From: an uncultured Clostridia bacterium
GTDB taxonomy: Bacteria; Bacillota; Clostridia; Oscillospirales; Ruminococcaceae
Direction of reading: 5' to 3'
Length of the DNA stretch: 40,072 nucleotides
Assembly (NCBI GenBank): GCA_944387915.1
Contig: CALXGT010000033.1
Coordinates: forward strand, 1-40,072
The first letter of the stretch is position 1. Each line of letters starts with the position of its first letter. Position numbers and translations under genes: made by a program. Under the pieces are notes generated by a model that searched no databases, was not told the DNA's origin, and saw nothing but the letters and a program-made list of their open reading frames with translations. Positions 18,565-26,868 of this stretch are shown here, one piece after another.

Positions 18565-19379
18565 CCTGTCTCAGCCCCTTTGCGATCCAAACATTCGTGG
18601 GAAACCCGGACCAGTTCTTCGAGCATATCCCGCCGTATCGTGGACGGGAGAGAAGATTTTTGCAAATAACAAAGGTATTCGATATTTCCCTCCGGTCCCT
18701 TAATGGGAGAAAAATCTATTCCCTGAAAAGAAAACCCTACCTCACCGGCCAAATCGTATATTTTATCTAACACTTCCTTATGAATTTCCGGTTCACGAAC
18801 GACTCCTTTTTTTCCCACCTTTCCCTTTCCGGCTTCAAATTGAGGCTTAATCAAGGCAACGCATTCGCCGTCCTCCCGCAGGAGACGATATGCCACCGGC
18901 AAAACCAAAGAGAGCGAGATAAAAGAAACATCAATGGAACAAAAATCTAAAGGCTCCGGAATTTCTTTGTCTGTAACATTGCGAATATTGGTTCGTTCCA
19001 AATTAACGACCCGGTCATCGTTTCGAAGCTTCCAGGCAAGTTGACCATACCCCACATCCACGGCATATACCTTTTTCGCGCCATTTTGCAGCATGCAATC
19101 GGTAAATCCCCCGGTGGAAGCGCCAATATCCCCGCAGATCTTTCCGTTTAAAGAGATCGGAAAAACATCCATCGCTTTTTCCAGTTTCAAACCGCCCCGG
19201 CTCACAAATTTCGGTCCGTCGTCCAGTACTTCAATCACCGCATCCTCTGGATAACTGGAACCCGCTTTATCGGCTTTTTCCCCGTTGACCCGGACCAATC
19301 CCGCCATAATGAGCGCCTTGGCTTTTTCCCGGCTGAACGGAAACTGTTCACTAACAAGGATATCCAGTCTTTTCTTCAT
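18561..19379 (-). CDS. tlyA: TlyA family rRNA 2'-O-methyltransferase
   Basis: 272 residues from the ATG at 19379, which follows GGAGG. An in-frame upstream ATG at 19484 would extend 35 residues into dxs and lacks the family start. An S4 RNA-binding domain is at about 1-60 (KRLDILVSEQFPFSREKAKALIMAG). An FtsJ-like methyltransferase domain follows, with SRGGLKLEKAM, the SAM site CGDIGASTGGFTDCMLQ and FCSIDVSFISL. In mycobacteria TlyA methylates 16S and 23S rRNA ribose at the capreomycin site. The start overlaps dxs by 29 bases. Target nucleotides here are not known. Confidence 0.94.
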   Translation of the reverse strand: MKKRLDILVSEQFPFSREKAKALIMAGLVRVNGEKADKAGSSYPEDAVIEVLDDGPKFVSRGGLKLEKAMDVFPISLNGKICGDIGASTGGFTDCMLQNGAKKVYAVDVGYGQLAWKLRNDDRVVNLERTNIRNVTDKEIPEPLDFCSIDVSFISLSLVLPVAYRLLREDGECVALIKPQFEAGKGKVGKKGVVREPEIHKEVLDKIYDLAGEVGFSFQGIDFSPIKGPEGNIEYLCYLQKSSLPSTIRRDMLEELVRVSHECLDRKGAETG

Positions 19380-21219
19380 AAAGATCCTCCAACTGCTTTT
19401 GGATGGAATCCACATCCAGATGATATTTTTGCAACAAATAGGACACGTCGCCCTGCTCAACGAAAGTATCTGGAAGGGTAACACTTCGATACACTCCCCG
19501 ATATCCTGCCTGATTCAGGGCATAGAGCAAATGTTCACTGATACTTCCGCTTTGTACCGCTTCTTCAAACACAATCACTTTCGGATAACGCGCGATCAAA
19601 GAGAGAAGCTTTGCGTCTATAGGCCAAATTTGAACTAATTTTAACAGTGACGGCCTTCGATCCAACCCGTGAATCGCACTATATACAAAATGGAACAGAC
19701 GCCCGTAACTAATTACCAAACAGTCGCTCTCTCCGTTTTGCAGGTCGTAATCGACCCGCGCTTTCCCATCCGTCATCCGAAAAATTCTTCCCTTCGGATA
19801 GCGAACAGCCACCACCCCTTTTTGGTGATAGAGGCCTTCTTTCAAACATAGGCGCATCTCTTCCTCGGTGGATGGAGAAAAAATTGTCATATTGGGAATG
19901 CTGGTCAAAAAGGAAACGTCGTAAACACCCTGATGGGTTTCTCCGTCTTCGCCTACAATCCCTGCACGGTCTATGGCGAGTAAAATGTGAAGTCCACCGC
20001 ATGCCGCATCGTGAAGAATCTGATCGTAGGCACGCTGTAAGAAGGTAGAATACACCGCGAAAACCGGAAGATACCCTTTCGCCGCCAGTCCACAAGCGAA
20101 AGTCACCGCATGCTCCTCGGCGATCCCCACATCGAAGAAACGATCCTCAAAAGAAGCGGCAAATAAGTTTAACCCTGTGCCCGCCGACATAGCGGCGGTA
20201 ATCGCGCAAATTCGCGCGTCCTTCCGTCCCAGTTCTAACAAAGCGCCTCCAAAAACATCAGAGAAAGTCAGAGAGGAAGAGGAAAATCCGTTTCCTGTCT
20301 CCACATTAAAAGGCGACACGCCATGGTAGTTCAAGGGATCTTTTTCCGCAAAAGGATATCCCTTCCCCTTAACCGTTTCAATTTGAATAACCGCGGGCGC
20401 GTTCAAATCCTTCGCTCGAAGCAGCACCTGCTCCAACGCCTTCTGGTTATGCCCGTCTACCGGCCCAAAATAGGCGAAGCCCAGTTCTTCAAAAAAGGTG
20501 GCATGGTATAACAAATACTTGAGCATAGATTTCGAAGAACGAAGCGCCCTTTTAATCCGTTTTCCCAAAAAAGGAAGGTGATCCAACAGCCATTCGGTGT
20601 GATCCTTTAACTTCAAATAACCGGGTTTTGCCCGAATGGTAGAAAGATACCGGGCAAAAGCCCCCACGTTTTTGGTTATGGACATATCGTTATGATTTAA
20701 TACAATAATCAACCGGTTTCGGCTTCGTCCCGCGTTGTTCATCGCTTCGTAGGCCATCCCACCGGTAAACGCACCGTCACCGATTACGGCAATCGCGTAA
20801 GCGTCGTTGCCGGAAAGCCGATTGGCGCAACTTATCGCGTAAGCCGCTGAAATGGAGGTGCTGCTGTGTCCGACTAAAAATGCGTCATGAACGCTTTCCG
20901 ATGGCCTTGGAAAGCCGGACAGGCCGCCCGCTTTTCGAAGGCTAAAGAAGCGGTCCTTTCTCCCCGTAACGATTTTATGGGTATAGCTTTGATGCCCGAC
21001 GTCCCACACAATACTGTCCTTTGGAGAATCAAAAACGCGATGAAGCGCCAATGTCAGCTCTACCGTCCCCAGATTGGAGGCGAGATGGCCGCCGGTTTCC
21101 GAAACATGTGTAATCAAAAAATCCCGCACCTCATCGGATAACAGCGAAAGCTCCGGATAAGAAAGCGCTTTAAGATCCTCGGGCCGATTGATCCGACTTA
21201 AAATCTCATATTCTCTCAT
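19351..21219 (-). CDS. dxs: 1-Deoxy-D-xylulose-5-phosphate synthase
   Basis: Thiamine-diphosphate enzyme joining pyruvate and glyceraldehyde 3-phosphate, the first step of the MEP isoprenoid pathway. 622 residues. Visible motifs are GGHLASNLGTVELTLALH, DVGHQSYTHKI, the TPP-binding GDGAFTGGMAYEAMNN (147-162) with NHNDMSI, and the glutamate region GIAEEHAVTFACGLA. DRAGIVGEDGETHQGVYDV and a C-terminal transketolase domain follow. It lies in one operon with prenyl transferase ispA, so pathway entry and chain elongation are co-transcribed. The ribosome site is weak, and translation probably depends on the DUF212 gene ending four bases before. Identification is firm. Confidence 0.97.
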   Translation of the reverse strand: MREYEILSRINRPEDLKALSYPELSLLSDEVRDFLITHVSETGGHLASNLGTVELTLALHRVFDSPKDSIVWDVGHQSYTHKIVTGRKDRFFSLRKAGGLSGFPRPSESVHDAFLVGHSSTSISAAYAISCANRLSGNDAYAIAVIGDGAFTGGMAYEAMNNAGRSRNRLIIVLNHNDMSITKNVGAFARYLSTIRAKPGYLKLKDHTEWLLDHLPFLGKRIKRALRSSKSMLKYLLYHATFFEELGFAYFGPVDGHNQKALEQVLLRAKDLNAPAVIQIETVKGKGYPFAEKDPLNYHGVSPFNVETGNGFSSSSLTFSDVFGGALLELGRKDARICAITAAMSAGTGLNLFAASFEDRFFDVGIAEEHAVTFACGLAAKGYLPVFAVYSTFLQRAYDQILHDAACGGLHILLAIDRAGIVGEDGETHQGVYDVSFLTSIPNMTIFSPSTEEEMRLCLKEGLYHQKGVVAVRYPKGRIFRMTDGKARVDYDLQNGESDCLVISYGRLFHFVYSAIHGLDRRPSLLKLVQIWPIDAKLLSLIARYPKVIVFEEAVQSGSISEHLLYALNQAGYRGVYRSVTLPDTFVEQGDVSYLLQKYHLDVDSIQKQLEDLYEEKTGYPC

Positions 21220-21223
21220 AGGC

Positions 21224-21688
21224 TTAAACAGGAACTACCAAGCCAATTACAATACCCAAAGCAGCTCCCGCCATCACCTCCAAAGGGGTATGTCCCAACA
21301 ATTCTTTCAACGCTTTTTGCGTTTCTATCGCCCGATCGGTTTTATTTTTGCTGTATTTTTCAATATTTAATAGTCGATTCAGAACCTTCGCCTGTTCACC
21401 CGCAGCACGACGAATCCCGGTAGCGTCATACATCACAACTACCGTTAAAATCATCGAAATGGCAAACGCCGGAGACGCTAATCCGCTGACTCGCCCTACC
21501 GCCGTTGTCAATCCGCAGACGGTAGAGGTATGGGAGCTTGGCATTCCGCCGGTTCCAACAATGCGTTCAAAGCTAAATTCCCGATATTTTAAAAGATGGA
21601 GAATTACTTTAAGCGTCTGCGCTACAAACCATGCCAAAAAAGCTGTCCACAGCACGGTATTGTTTAAGAAATCTTGAAAATCCGTCAT
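21224..21688 (-). CDS. Divergent PAP2 family membrane protein (DUF212/YuiD)
   Basis: 154 residues. The motif GTGGMPSSHTSTVCGL at about 45-60 resembles the PSxxH motif of PAP2 phosphatases. A second motif LGHTPLEVMAGAALGIVIG (about 131-149) holds another histidine. Hydrophobic segments surround both. The middle contains YDATGIRRAAGEQAKVLN, conserved in DUF212. Members are presumed membrane phosphatases. Its place between ispA and dxs invites a link to prenyl diphosphate metabolism, but that is only inference. The start follows GAGGAGAGATT, ten bases after ispA. Confidence 0.88.
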   Translation of the reverse strand: MTDFQDFLNNTVLWTAFLAWFVAQTLKVILHLLKYREFSFERIVGTGGMPSSHTSTVCGLTTAVGRVSGLASPAFAISMILTVVVMYDATGIRRAAGEQAKVLNRLLNIEKYSKNKTDRAIETQKALKELLGHTPLEVMAGAALGIVIGLVVPV

Positions 21689-21698
21689 AATCTCTCCT

Positions 21699-22556
21699 CT
21701 ATCGATTTCGCGCCAACAAAGACTGGGTGTATTGCGCTAAGGCTTTTCCCCTGTCGCCAAATATAGTAAGAGCGTCCAGTGCCTTTTTAGTATACATATC
21801 CGCGCTTCTTTTCGCTTCCTCAAGTCCCAATACACTGACGTAGGTGGACTTTTGGTTTTCCGCGTCACTTCCCACAGGCTTTCCCAAAAGCGCTTCCTCT
21901 CCGGTTACATCCAAAATGTCGTCCACAATCTGAAAAGCCAGTCCCATGTTTTCTCCGTAAGACATCGCCGCTTCCTGTTCGGCATTTCCGCCATTTCCGG
22001 CGATTACGCCCAGTAAGCAGGACGCCTGTAATAAAGCGCTGGTTTTTAATTGATCGGTCTGAATCAGTTCTTTCGTGGAAATCGTCTTATTTTGATTGCT
22101 TAGATCCCTTTCCTGCCCTAAAATCATCCCTTCCACACCGGCAAACTGCGAAAGGACCTGGACGGCACGGAGATTTTTCTCCGCCGGCAAGGAAGCGAGG
22201 GTAACGGTAAAAAAGGCTTTTGTCAGTAGTCCATCCCCGGCAAGAAGCGCGTTAGCCTCCCCAAACGCTTTGTGGCAAGAGGGTTTCCCTCTTCGCAAAT
22301 CATCATTATCCATACAGGGAAGATCGTCATGAATCAGGGAATAAGCGTGAATCATCTCGATAGCGCAGGCGTAAGGGAGAGCTTGCTCCATGTTTCCGCC
22401 GCACAGCTCGCAAAACGTTAAAACAAGAAACGCCCGAACCCGTTTTCCTCCGCCGAGGGTGCTGTAAGCCATCGCGTCCGCTACAACATGAGGATCGGTT
22501 TTCGGTTCCAAATAGGATGTTAAGGCGGCTTCTACCCTACTTAATATCTCCTTCAA
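21699..22556 (-). CDS. ispA: Polyprenyl (farnesyl/geranylgeranyl) diphosphate synthase
   Basis: Condenses isopentenyl diphosphate with allylic primers. 285 residues. The first aspartate-rich motif is HDDLPCMDNDDLRRGKPS (D77, D78, D83), in the longer DDxxxxD form typical of bacterial FPP/GGPP synthases. The second is VDDILDVTG (D212, D213, D216). The region GGGKRVRAFLVL binds the substrate diphosphate. The start is a TTG at 22556 after GGGGAG, overlapping xseB by 20 bases. Product chain length cannot be set from the sequence alone. Confidence 0.94.
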   Translation of the reverse strand: MKEILSRVEAALTSYLEPKTDPHVVADAMAYSTLGGGKRVRAFLVLTFCELCGGNMEQALPYACAIEMIHAYSLIHDDLPCMDNDDLRRGKPSCHKAFGEANALLAGDGLLTKAFFTVTLASLPAEKNLRAVQVLSQFAGVEGMILGQERDLSNQNKTISTKELIQTDQLKTSALLQASCLLGVIAGNGGNAEQEAAMSYGENMGLAFQIVDDILDVTGEEALLGKPVGSDAENQKSTYVSVLGLEEAKRSADMYTKKALDALTIFGDRGKALAQYTQSLLARNR

Positions 22557-22758
22557 TTTCTTTCTCCCCTTCCTGTTCTCCGTCCCATTCTTGGACCTTT
22601 AACTTCGCTTCCGATAGCAGCTTTTCGCAATGACCGCAAAGAGAAAGTCCCTCCTGATAAAGTTTCATCGCTTTATCCAAGGGCAAATCCCCTTCCGAGA
22701 GGGCTTTTGTTACACCCTCCAATTTTTCAAGAGCTTTTTCAAACGTCATTACTGCCAT
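22537..22758 (-). CDS. xseB: Exodeoxyribonuclease VII small subunit
   Basis: 73 residues. Helical hairpin with the family pattern TFEKALEKLEGVTKALSEGDLPLDKAM and YQEGLSLCGHCEKLLSEAKLKV, then an acidic tail. It is required with XseA for processive single-strand DNA degradation in both directions. The start follows AAAGGAG and overlaps the xseA end by 20 bases. Confidence 0.95.
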   Translation of the reverse strand: MAVMTFEKALEKLEGVTKALSEGDLPLDKAMKLYQEGLSLCGHCEKLLSEAKLKVQEWDGEQEGEKEIEGDIK

Positions 22759-23953
22759 CGTTATCTCCTTTTATCACTTGCACTTCTGCTTCCCCTTTGG
22801 AAAAATGAAGGGTCAACCGATCCCCCCTTTGAAGAAGCGAAGCATCTTTTACAATCTCATTTCCTTTATACACAATCGCATAACCACGAGTCAGTACCTT
22901 TAACGGACTAAGCTGTTCCAATACCGCCGTCTCTTTGGAGAAAGCGGATACCTTTTCCTGAAGTTGTCGCCGAATATTTTGATGTAACAGTTCCCTTTGA
23001 CGGGAAAGCTTTTCTTCCAAAATCTGTAAACGCTTTTCCGGATTGAAAGCGAAAAACGTCTCTTTTAGCCGGGAAAAAGCGCTCTCTTTCAAAGCAACCC
23101 GACTGACGGCGTCCTGGACCAAAAATTCCCGTATCGACATAAGACGTTGGGACAGCTCCAAGCAAGAGGGAGAAACCGCCATCGCGCCGGCGGTAGGAGT
23201 CGGCGCCCGATAATCCGCCACAAAATCGGCAATGGTAAAATCGGTCTCATGTCCCACAGCGGAAATCACCGGCACAGGAAAGCGAAAAATCGCCCGGGCC
23301 AAAGCTTCGTCATTAAAGGCATAGAGATCCTCTAAAGAACCGCCGCCCCGACCGATAAGTAGAAGGTCCAACGAAGCCTTTTCCGCCTGCCGAAGAGCGT
23401 TTATCATAGATTCCGCCGCGTCCTTCCCCTGTACCAAAGCGGGGAACAAAATTACCTCTCCCAAAGGATACCGCTCCGACAAAATTTTCAAAATATCCCG
23501 GTAGGCGGCGCCGTCTTTGGCGGTAATCACACCAATCCGTTTGGGGAAGGAAGGCAACGGTTTTTTGTTTTTCTCATCAAACAATCCTTCTTTTTGCAGC
23601 TTTTCCTTCAGCTGCTCAAAAGCCGCATAAAAAGCCCCTACGCCGCTGGGCTCCATATCGGCGCAAATAATCTGGCAAGTCCCTGTTTTCTCATAAAAGG
23701 ACACGCTCCCGAATACCACTACCTTCATACCGTTTTCCGGCTGAAAGCGAAGATGATAAGCGCTGCCCCGGAACATAACGGCGGAAATCGCCGCATCCGA
23801 GTCCTTTAAGGTAAAATACAGATGCCCGCTTTTGTGGTGGCGGGTAAAATTGGAAATTTCTCCTTCCAGAAAGATGGACGTCAATATCACGTCTTTCGTA
23901 AGCTTGTCTTTTAAATACCGGTTTAAATCCCGCACCTGATAAATCTGGTTCAT
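22739..23953 (-). CDS. xseA: Exodeoxyribonuclease VII large subunit
   Basis: 404 residues. An N-terminal OB-fold (about 1-100) has LEGEISNFTRHHKSGHLYFTLKD. The catalytic core (about 125-310) has RIGVITAKDGAAYRDIL, LLIGRGGGSLEDLYAFNDE, PVISAVGHETDFTIADFVAD and YRAPTPTAGAM. A long helical region and a small C-terminal domain (LTRGYAIVYK) follow. It degrades single-stranded DNA in repair. Its start overlaps the upstream TsaD-like gene by four bases. Identification is firm. Confidence 0.97.
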   Translation of the reverse strand: MNQIYQVRDLNRYLKDKLTKDVILTSIFLEGEISNFTRHHKSGHLYFTLKDSDAAISAVMFRGSAYHLRFQPENGMKVVVFGSVSFYEKTGTCQIICADMEPSGVGAFYAAFEQLKEKLQKEGLFDEKNKKPLPSFPKRIGVITAKDGAAYRDILKILSERYPLGEVILFPALVQGKDAAESMINALRQAEKASLDLLLIGRGGGSLEDLYAFNDEALARAIFRFPVPVISAVGHETDFTIADFVADYRAPTPTAGAMAVSPSCLELSQRLMSIREFLVQDAVSRVALKESAFSRLKETFFAFNPEKRLQILEEKLSRQRELLHQNIRRQLQEKVSAFSKETAVLEQLSPLKVLTRGYAIVYKGNEIVKDASLLQRGDRLTLHFSKGEAEVQVIKGDNDGSNDV

Positions 23954-24891
23954 CCTTTTTTCTCCTCGTCACAGAGGGAAGCCAAAAAGGCAATCCCCGC
24001 GCTGTTGTCGGAAGAGTATATGGGATCGGCAAAGATTCCCTGAAACTCCGCTTTTATATGGGAACGGATTATGGAATTGGACATGACGCCTCCGGCATAC
24101 AGCAACGGAAGAGGACCGTACTCTAAAAGAAGTCCCCGCGTCATTTCGGTCAATGCGGCGTCGATAGACAATAAGGTAAATAAAGCGACAAACTGGGGGC
24201 TTTTCCCTTGCTTTAAGTGGGCCTTTGCTTGATTTTCAATACCGGACAGGCAGCAATTATTCCCCTTCATGGTTGCCCTTACCGATATCTTTTCGTTGCA
24301 TTGTATCGCCAAATCCGTTAAAGCCGGTCCGCATGGAAAGGAAAGTCCCAACAAAAGCCCTACCCGATCCACTACCTGACCGGCTTTCAAATCCAAGGAT
24401 GCAGCCACCTGCTGCACGGAAAAGAAGGGGGGGTTCGGCGTTACCAGAAGAGCGTCGGTAGTGCCTCCGGAAAGATGAAACGCCAAAAAAGGCTTGGAAA
24501 AGAGAGACGGTTCCCCAACGCTATAGACCGCCGCGGCAATATGCCCCTCCTGGTGGGAAAATCGGTACAAAGGAACGCGCAAGCTTTCGCTCACCATCAC
24601 CGCCGCTGTCTCCCCAACCAAAAAGCACGGCATATAAGAGCCCTCTACTCTCCGGGGAAATACCGACACCCCTACCGCCGTAATAGGCGAATCTATCCGC
24701 GCCCGCAACGTTTCCATTAAACCGGGAAGCTGTTTGATATGGGCAAAAACAGCTTCGCTTTGCCGAAGTCCCAAAGCGCCTTCCTTCGTCGGCAAAAGCT
24801 TCTTTTCCATCCACATCTCTTTGGATTCGCTGTCGTATAAGGCGAGCGACGTGGTGTAATTGCTGGTATCAATTCCAAGATACATTCCCAT
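23950..24891 (-). CDS. TsaD/Kae1-like paralogue (ASKHA superfamily, 'peptidase M22')
   Basis: 313 residues from the ATG at 24891, which follows GGAG with eight-base spacing, one base after the nusB stop. The fold is that of TsaD, the t6A tRNA-modification enzyme: LGIDTSNYTTSLALYD at the start, the metal ligands H113 and H117 in SHQEGHIAA, the phosphate loop HLSGGTTDALLV, AGGVMSNSIIR, and D295 in SSDNSAGIAFL. It is shorter than true TsaD (about 335-350) and more divergent, and its location in the nusB-xse operon is unlike normal tsaD. Similar paralogues are annotated in many Clostridia as O-sialoglycoprotein endopeptidase; their function is not established. The true tsaD is presumably elsewhere. 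Confidence 0.8.
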   Translation of the reverse strand: MGMYLGIDTSNYTTSLALYDSESKEMWMEKKLLPTKEGALGLRQSEAVFAHIKQLPGLMETLRARIDSPITAVGVSVFPRRVEGSYMPCFLVGETAAVMVSESLRVPLYRFSHQEGHIAAAVYSVGEPSLFSKPFLAFHLSGGTTDALLVTPNPPFFSVQQVAASLDLKAGQVVDRVGLLLGLSFPCGPALTDLAIQCNEKISVRATMKGNNCCLSGIENQAKAHLKQGKSPQFVALFTLLSIDAALTEMTRGLLLEYGPLPLLYAGGVMSNSIIRSHIKAEFQGIFADPIYSSDNSAGIAFLASLCDEEKKG

Positions 24892-24892
24892 G

Positions 24893-25294
24893 TTACAGAC
24901 TCCGGACAATCGATCCTAAAACACCGTTGACAAAAGAAATATCATCCTCATAAGCAAAAGAGGAAGTAAGCTTCACGCACTCGCTGACAACGATATCGTT
25001 TTCCACATCGTCAGTGTAATAGATCTCGTAAACCCCCATGCGAAGAATCGCGAGACTGACTTTGGAAATTCGTTCCATTGTCCATTTTACTAAGTGCTCT
25101 TGAATAATCCCATCAATTTCCTGCTGGTGGAGCAAAACGCCTCGAAACATCCCTTCTACCGCGCTGTCCACAGGAATAATCTCAGAATCTTTCGCAGTTT
25201 CCAATATCGCGTCTACGTCCTCTTTCGAAAAAGACGCTTCAAAAAGAAGACAAAACACGCTCTCCCGCATTTGATGTCGGGTCAATTTCTTCAT
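24893..25294 (-). CDS. nusB: Transcription antitermination factor NusB
   Basis: 133 residues from the ATG at 25294, preceded by GGAG with six-base spacing. A longer frame from an in-frame ATG at 25306, or a TTG further out, has poorer ribosome sites. An all-helical RNA-binding protein working with NusE/S10 at boxA in rRNA antitermination. Visible motifs: LTRHQMRESVFCLLFEASF at the start, then VKWTMERISKVSLAILRMGVYEI and the end motif VSECVKLTSSFAYEDDISFVNGVLG. It follows the Asp23 gene, with a small hairpin between them. Identification is firm. Confidence 0.94.
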   Translation of the reverse strand: MKKLTRHQMRESVFCLLFEASFSKEDVDAILETAKDSEIIPVDSAVEGMFRGVLLHQQEIDGIIQEHLVKWTMERISKVSLAILRMGVYEIYYTDDVENDIVVSECVKLTSSFAYEDDISFVNGVLGSIVRSL

Positions 25295-25351
25295 CTTGTT
25301 CTCCATTTCTCGCCGAAATTCCCTTTTCGACAAAGAAAATCCGGCATACAA

Positions 25352-25378
25352 AAGGGAACCCTCTGGACTCCAGAGGGT
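25352..25378 (-). terminator. Hairpin between asp23 and nusB, weak terminator or attenuator
   Basis: ACCCTCTGG / CCAGAGGGT, nine perfect pairs with a 3-base loop, followed on the minus strand by TCCCTTTTG. The tail is short, so partial read-through into nusB is likely; no separate nusB promoter was recognised. Confidence 0.55.
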
Positions 25379-25384
25379 ATCCTT

Positions 25385-25741
25385 TTACGCTTCGATTTTT
25401 TGTTTTACCCCGCCAATAAAAACATTCACTTTATTAACGGCAATACCGGTCATATCCTGGACGGCGTCTTTGACCTTCCGTTGAATCTGGTCCGCCACCT
25501 TTTTCACCGGATAACCATAACAGAGACAAATGGAAATATCAATTTCCGCAACTCCCGCTTCCGCCCGAATTTCAATCGGCTTAAACACATAAGACTTGGA
25601 AAAGACACCCTTCGCCGTAACCGGCCGGTTCATCAGGGAATATACTCCTTCAATGTCCCGGAGGACAGATTTTACAATTGTCGAAAGAACCTGATCGGAA
25701 ATCTTAACGGTACCGGTAGTCTGTTTTTTGTTTATTTCCAC
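25385..25741 (-). CDS. Asp23/Gls24 family envelope stress response protein
   Basis: About 118 residues from a GTG at 25741 that follows AAAAGGAGG with eight-base spacing; an upstream in-frame start at 25807 would precede this ribosome site. Family pattern: GTVKISDQVLSTIVKSVLRDIEGV, then FKPIEIRAEAGVAEIDISICLCYGYPVKKVADQIQRKV and a conserved DMTGIAVNKVNVFIGGV at the end. Asp23 in staphylococci is membrane-tethered through AmaP and linked to cell-envelope stress; here no amaP lies beside it. It heads the long nusB operon, as in many Clostridia. Confidence 0.92.
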   Translation of the reverse strand: MEINKKQTTGTVKISDQVLSTIVKSVLRDIEGVYSLMNRPVTAKGVFSKSYVFKPIEIRAEAGVAEIDISICLCYGYPVKKVADQIQRKVKDAVQDMTGIAVNKVNVFIGGVKQKIEA

Positions 25742-25824
25742 GCAAACAGCCTCCTTTTCAATTTTTCTCGCATTCAGACGGATATCCAAAGCGAAACATT
25801 TTTCCACTGATTGTACACAAAACT

Positions 25825-25852
25825 ATTATACCACATTTTAAAAAAGACACAA
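25825..25852 (-). promoter_or_regulatory. Promoter of the asp23-nusB-...-recN operon
   Basis: On the minus strand TTGTGT (25852-25847), a 16-base spacer and a perfect TATAAT (25830-25825) with an upstream TG (extended -10). This is the strongest promoter seen ahead of the 13-gene minus-strand cluster. Confidence 0.75.
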
Positions 25853-25991
25853 CCGTTTTATACAAAAATCTGGATAAAAAATACGGGTTTCTATCTCTTT
25901 CAAAAAGTTACACCCAAAATAACGAGAGAAATGATAGTTTTTTCGAAGAGTATCCAAAACAGTTTTCCATCGATAAACGGTTTTTCAATTG

Positions 25992-26795
25992 CTATTTCAT
26001 ATGCACATCCAGCTGGGGATACGGGATTTCAATGCCTTCCCGATCAAAAGCCTTTTTGATTTCCTCCATTAGGTCAAAATACACATCCCAGTAATCTTCT
26101 GTTTTCGCCCATACCCGGCATACAAAAGTGAGCGCGCTTTCCCCGTGCTGCTGTAAACGGGCCATGGGTTTGGGATCGTCTAATACTTTTTCATGCGCGC
26201 AAACGGTAGCCATAATGACCGATTTTACCTTCTCTATATCCGCGTCGTAAGAGGTCGTAAAGGAAAGGTCCACCCGCCTTTGTTCCAAGGCGGTTCCAAT
26301 GACAATCGTAGCGTTGGTCACGGTGCCGTTCGGAATGATAATCTCCTTATTATCCGGCGTTGTCAGATGGGTATAAAAAATGTTAATCCCGTTAACGGTA
26401 CCGTCTACGGAACCGATTGTAACGTAATCTCCTATTTGAAACGGTTTAGTAACAAGAATAATTACCCCTCCGGCCAGATTAGTAAGGCTCCCTTGCAATG
26501 CCAAGCCAATCGCCAAACCAGCCGAGCCCAAAACGGCGATCATGGAAGTCATGGGCACACCTAAGATGGCCATGATCGTAATAACCAAAAGGACTTTCAA
26601 GGCAATCGCGGTAAAGCTTTTCATAAAAGACAATACCGTAGGGTCCACCTTGTTGCTGAGATGGCTTCGTTCCAATATTCGAACCAGAACCTGAATCAGT
26701 TTCCAGCCTACCAAAAGCAATATAACAGACAGCAGTAATTTAATTCCGCTGGTCGCCAAATAAGCGCCTGCCGTCTGTAAAAATTGATCCAACAT
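25992..26795 (-). CDS. Small-conductance mechanosensitive channel (MscS family)
   Basis: 267 residues from the ATG at 26795 after AAGGAGG. Three membrane segments lie in about 15-130, ending in the pore helix with the MscS signature GLAIGLALQGSLTNLAGGVIIL, then TKPFQIGDYVTIGSVDGTV at the start of the beta domain and NGTVTNATIVI. A cytosolic alpha/beta domain finishes the protein. It releases osmolytes under hypo-osmotic shock. It lies downstream of the Gld/DUF4340 operon terminator with only about 25 bases between, so its promoter is unclear. Read-through is possible. No terminator was found after it. Confidence 0.93.
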   Translation of the reverse strand: MLDQFLQTAGAYLATSGIKLLLSVILLLVGWKLIQVLVRILERSHLSNKVDPTVLSFMKSFTAIALKVLLVITIMAILGVPMTSMIAVLGSAGLAIGLALQGSLTNLAGGVIILVTKPFQIGDYVTIGSVDGTVNGINIFYTHLTTPDNKEIIIPNGTVTNATIVIGTALEQRRVDLSFTTSYDADIEKVKSVIMATVCAHEKVLDDPKPMARLQQHGESALTFVCRVWAKTEDYWDVYFDLMEEIKKAFDREGIEIPYPQLDVHMK

Positions 26796-26819
26796 ATTTA
26801 CCTCCTTGATCGTCCCGGT

Positions 26820-26863
26820 CAAAAAGAAAACCCGAAACGCTTCCCGTCTCGGCGTTTCGGGTT
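26820..26863 (-). terminator. Terminator after the GldA-F-G-DUF4340 operon
   Basis: AACCCGAAACGC / GCGTTTCGGGTT, twelve pairs with an 11-base loop, followed on the minus strand by TTTTCTTTTTGA. It lies six bases after the DUF4340 stop. Confidence 0.82.
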
Positions 26864-26868
26864 CCAGC

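Noticed and set aside
19380-19484. 35-residue N-terminal extension of TlyA
   Set aside because: Entirely inside dxs in another frame. The ATG at 19379 gives the normal S4-domain start and follows GGAGG.
25094-25810. 238-codon plus-strand frame
   Set aside because: Shadow of nusB and the Asp23 gene on the other strand; Phe/His/Asn-rich translation typical of an antisense frame.
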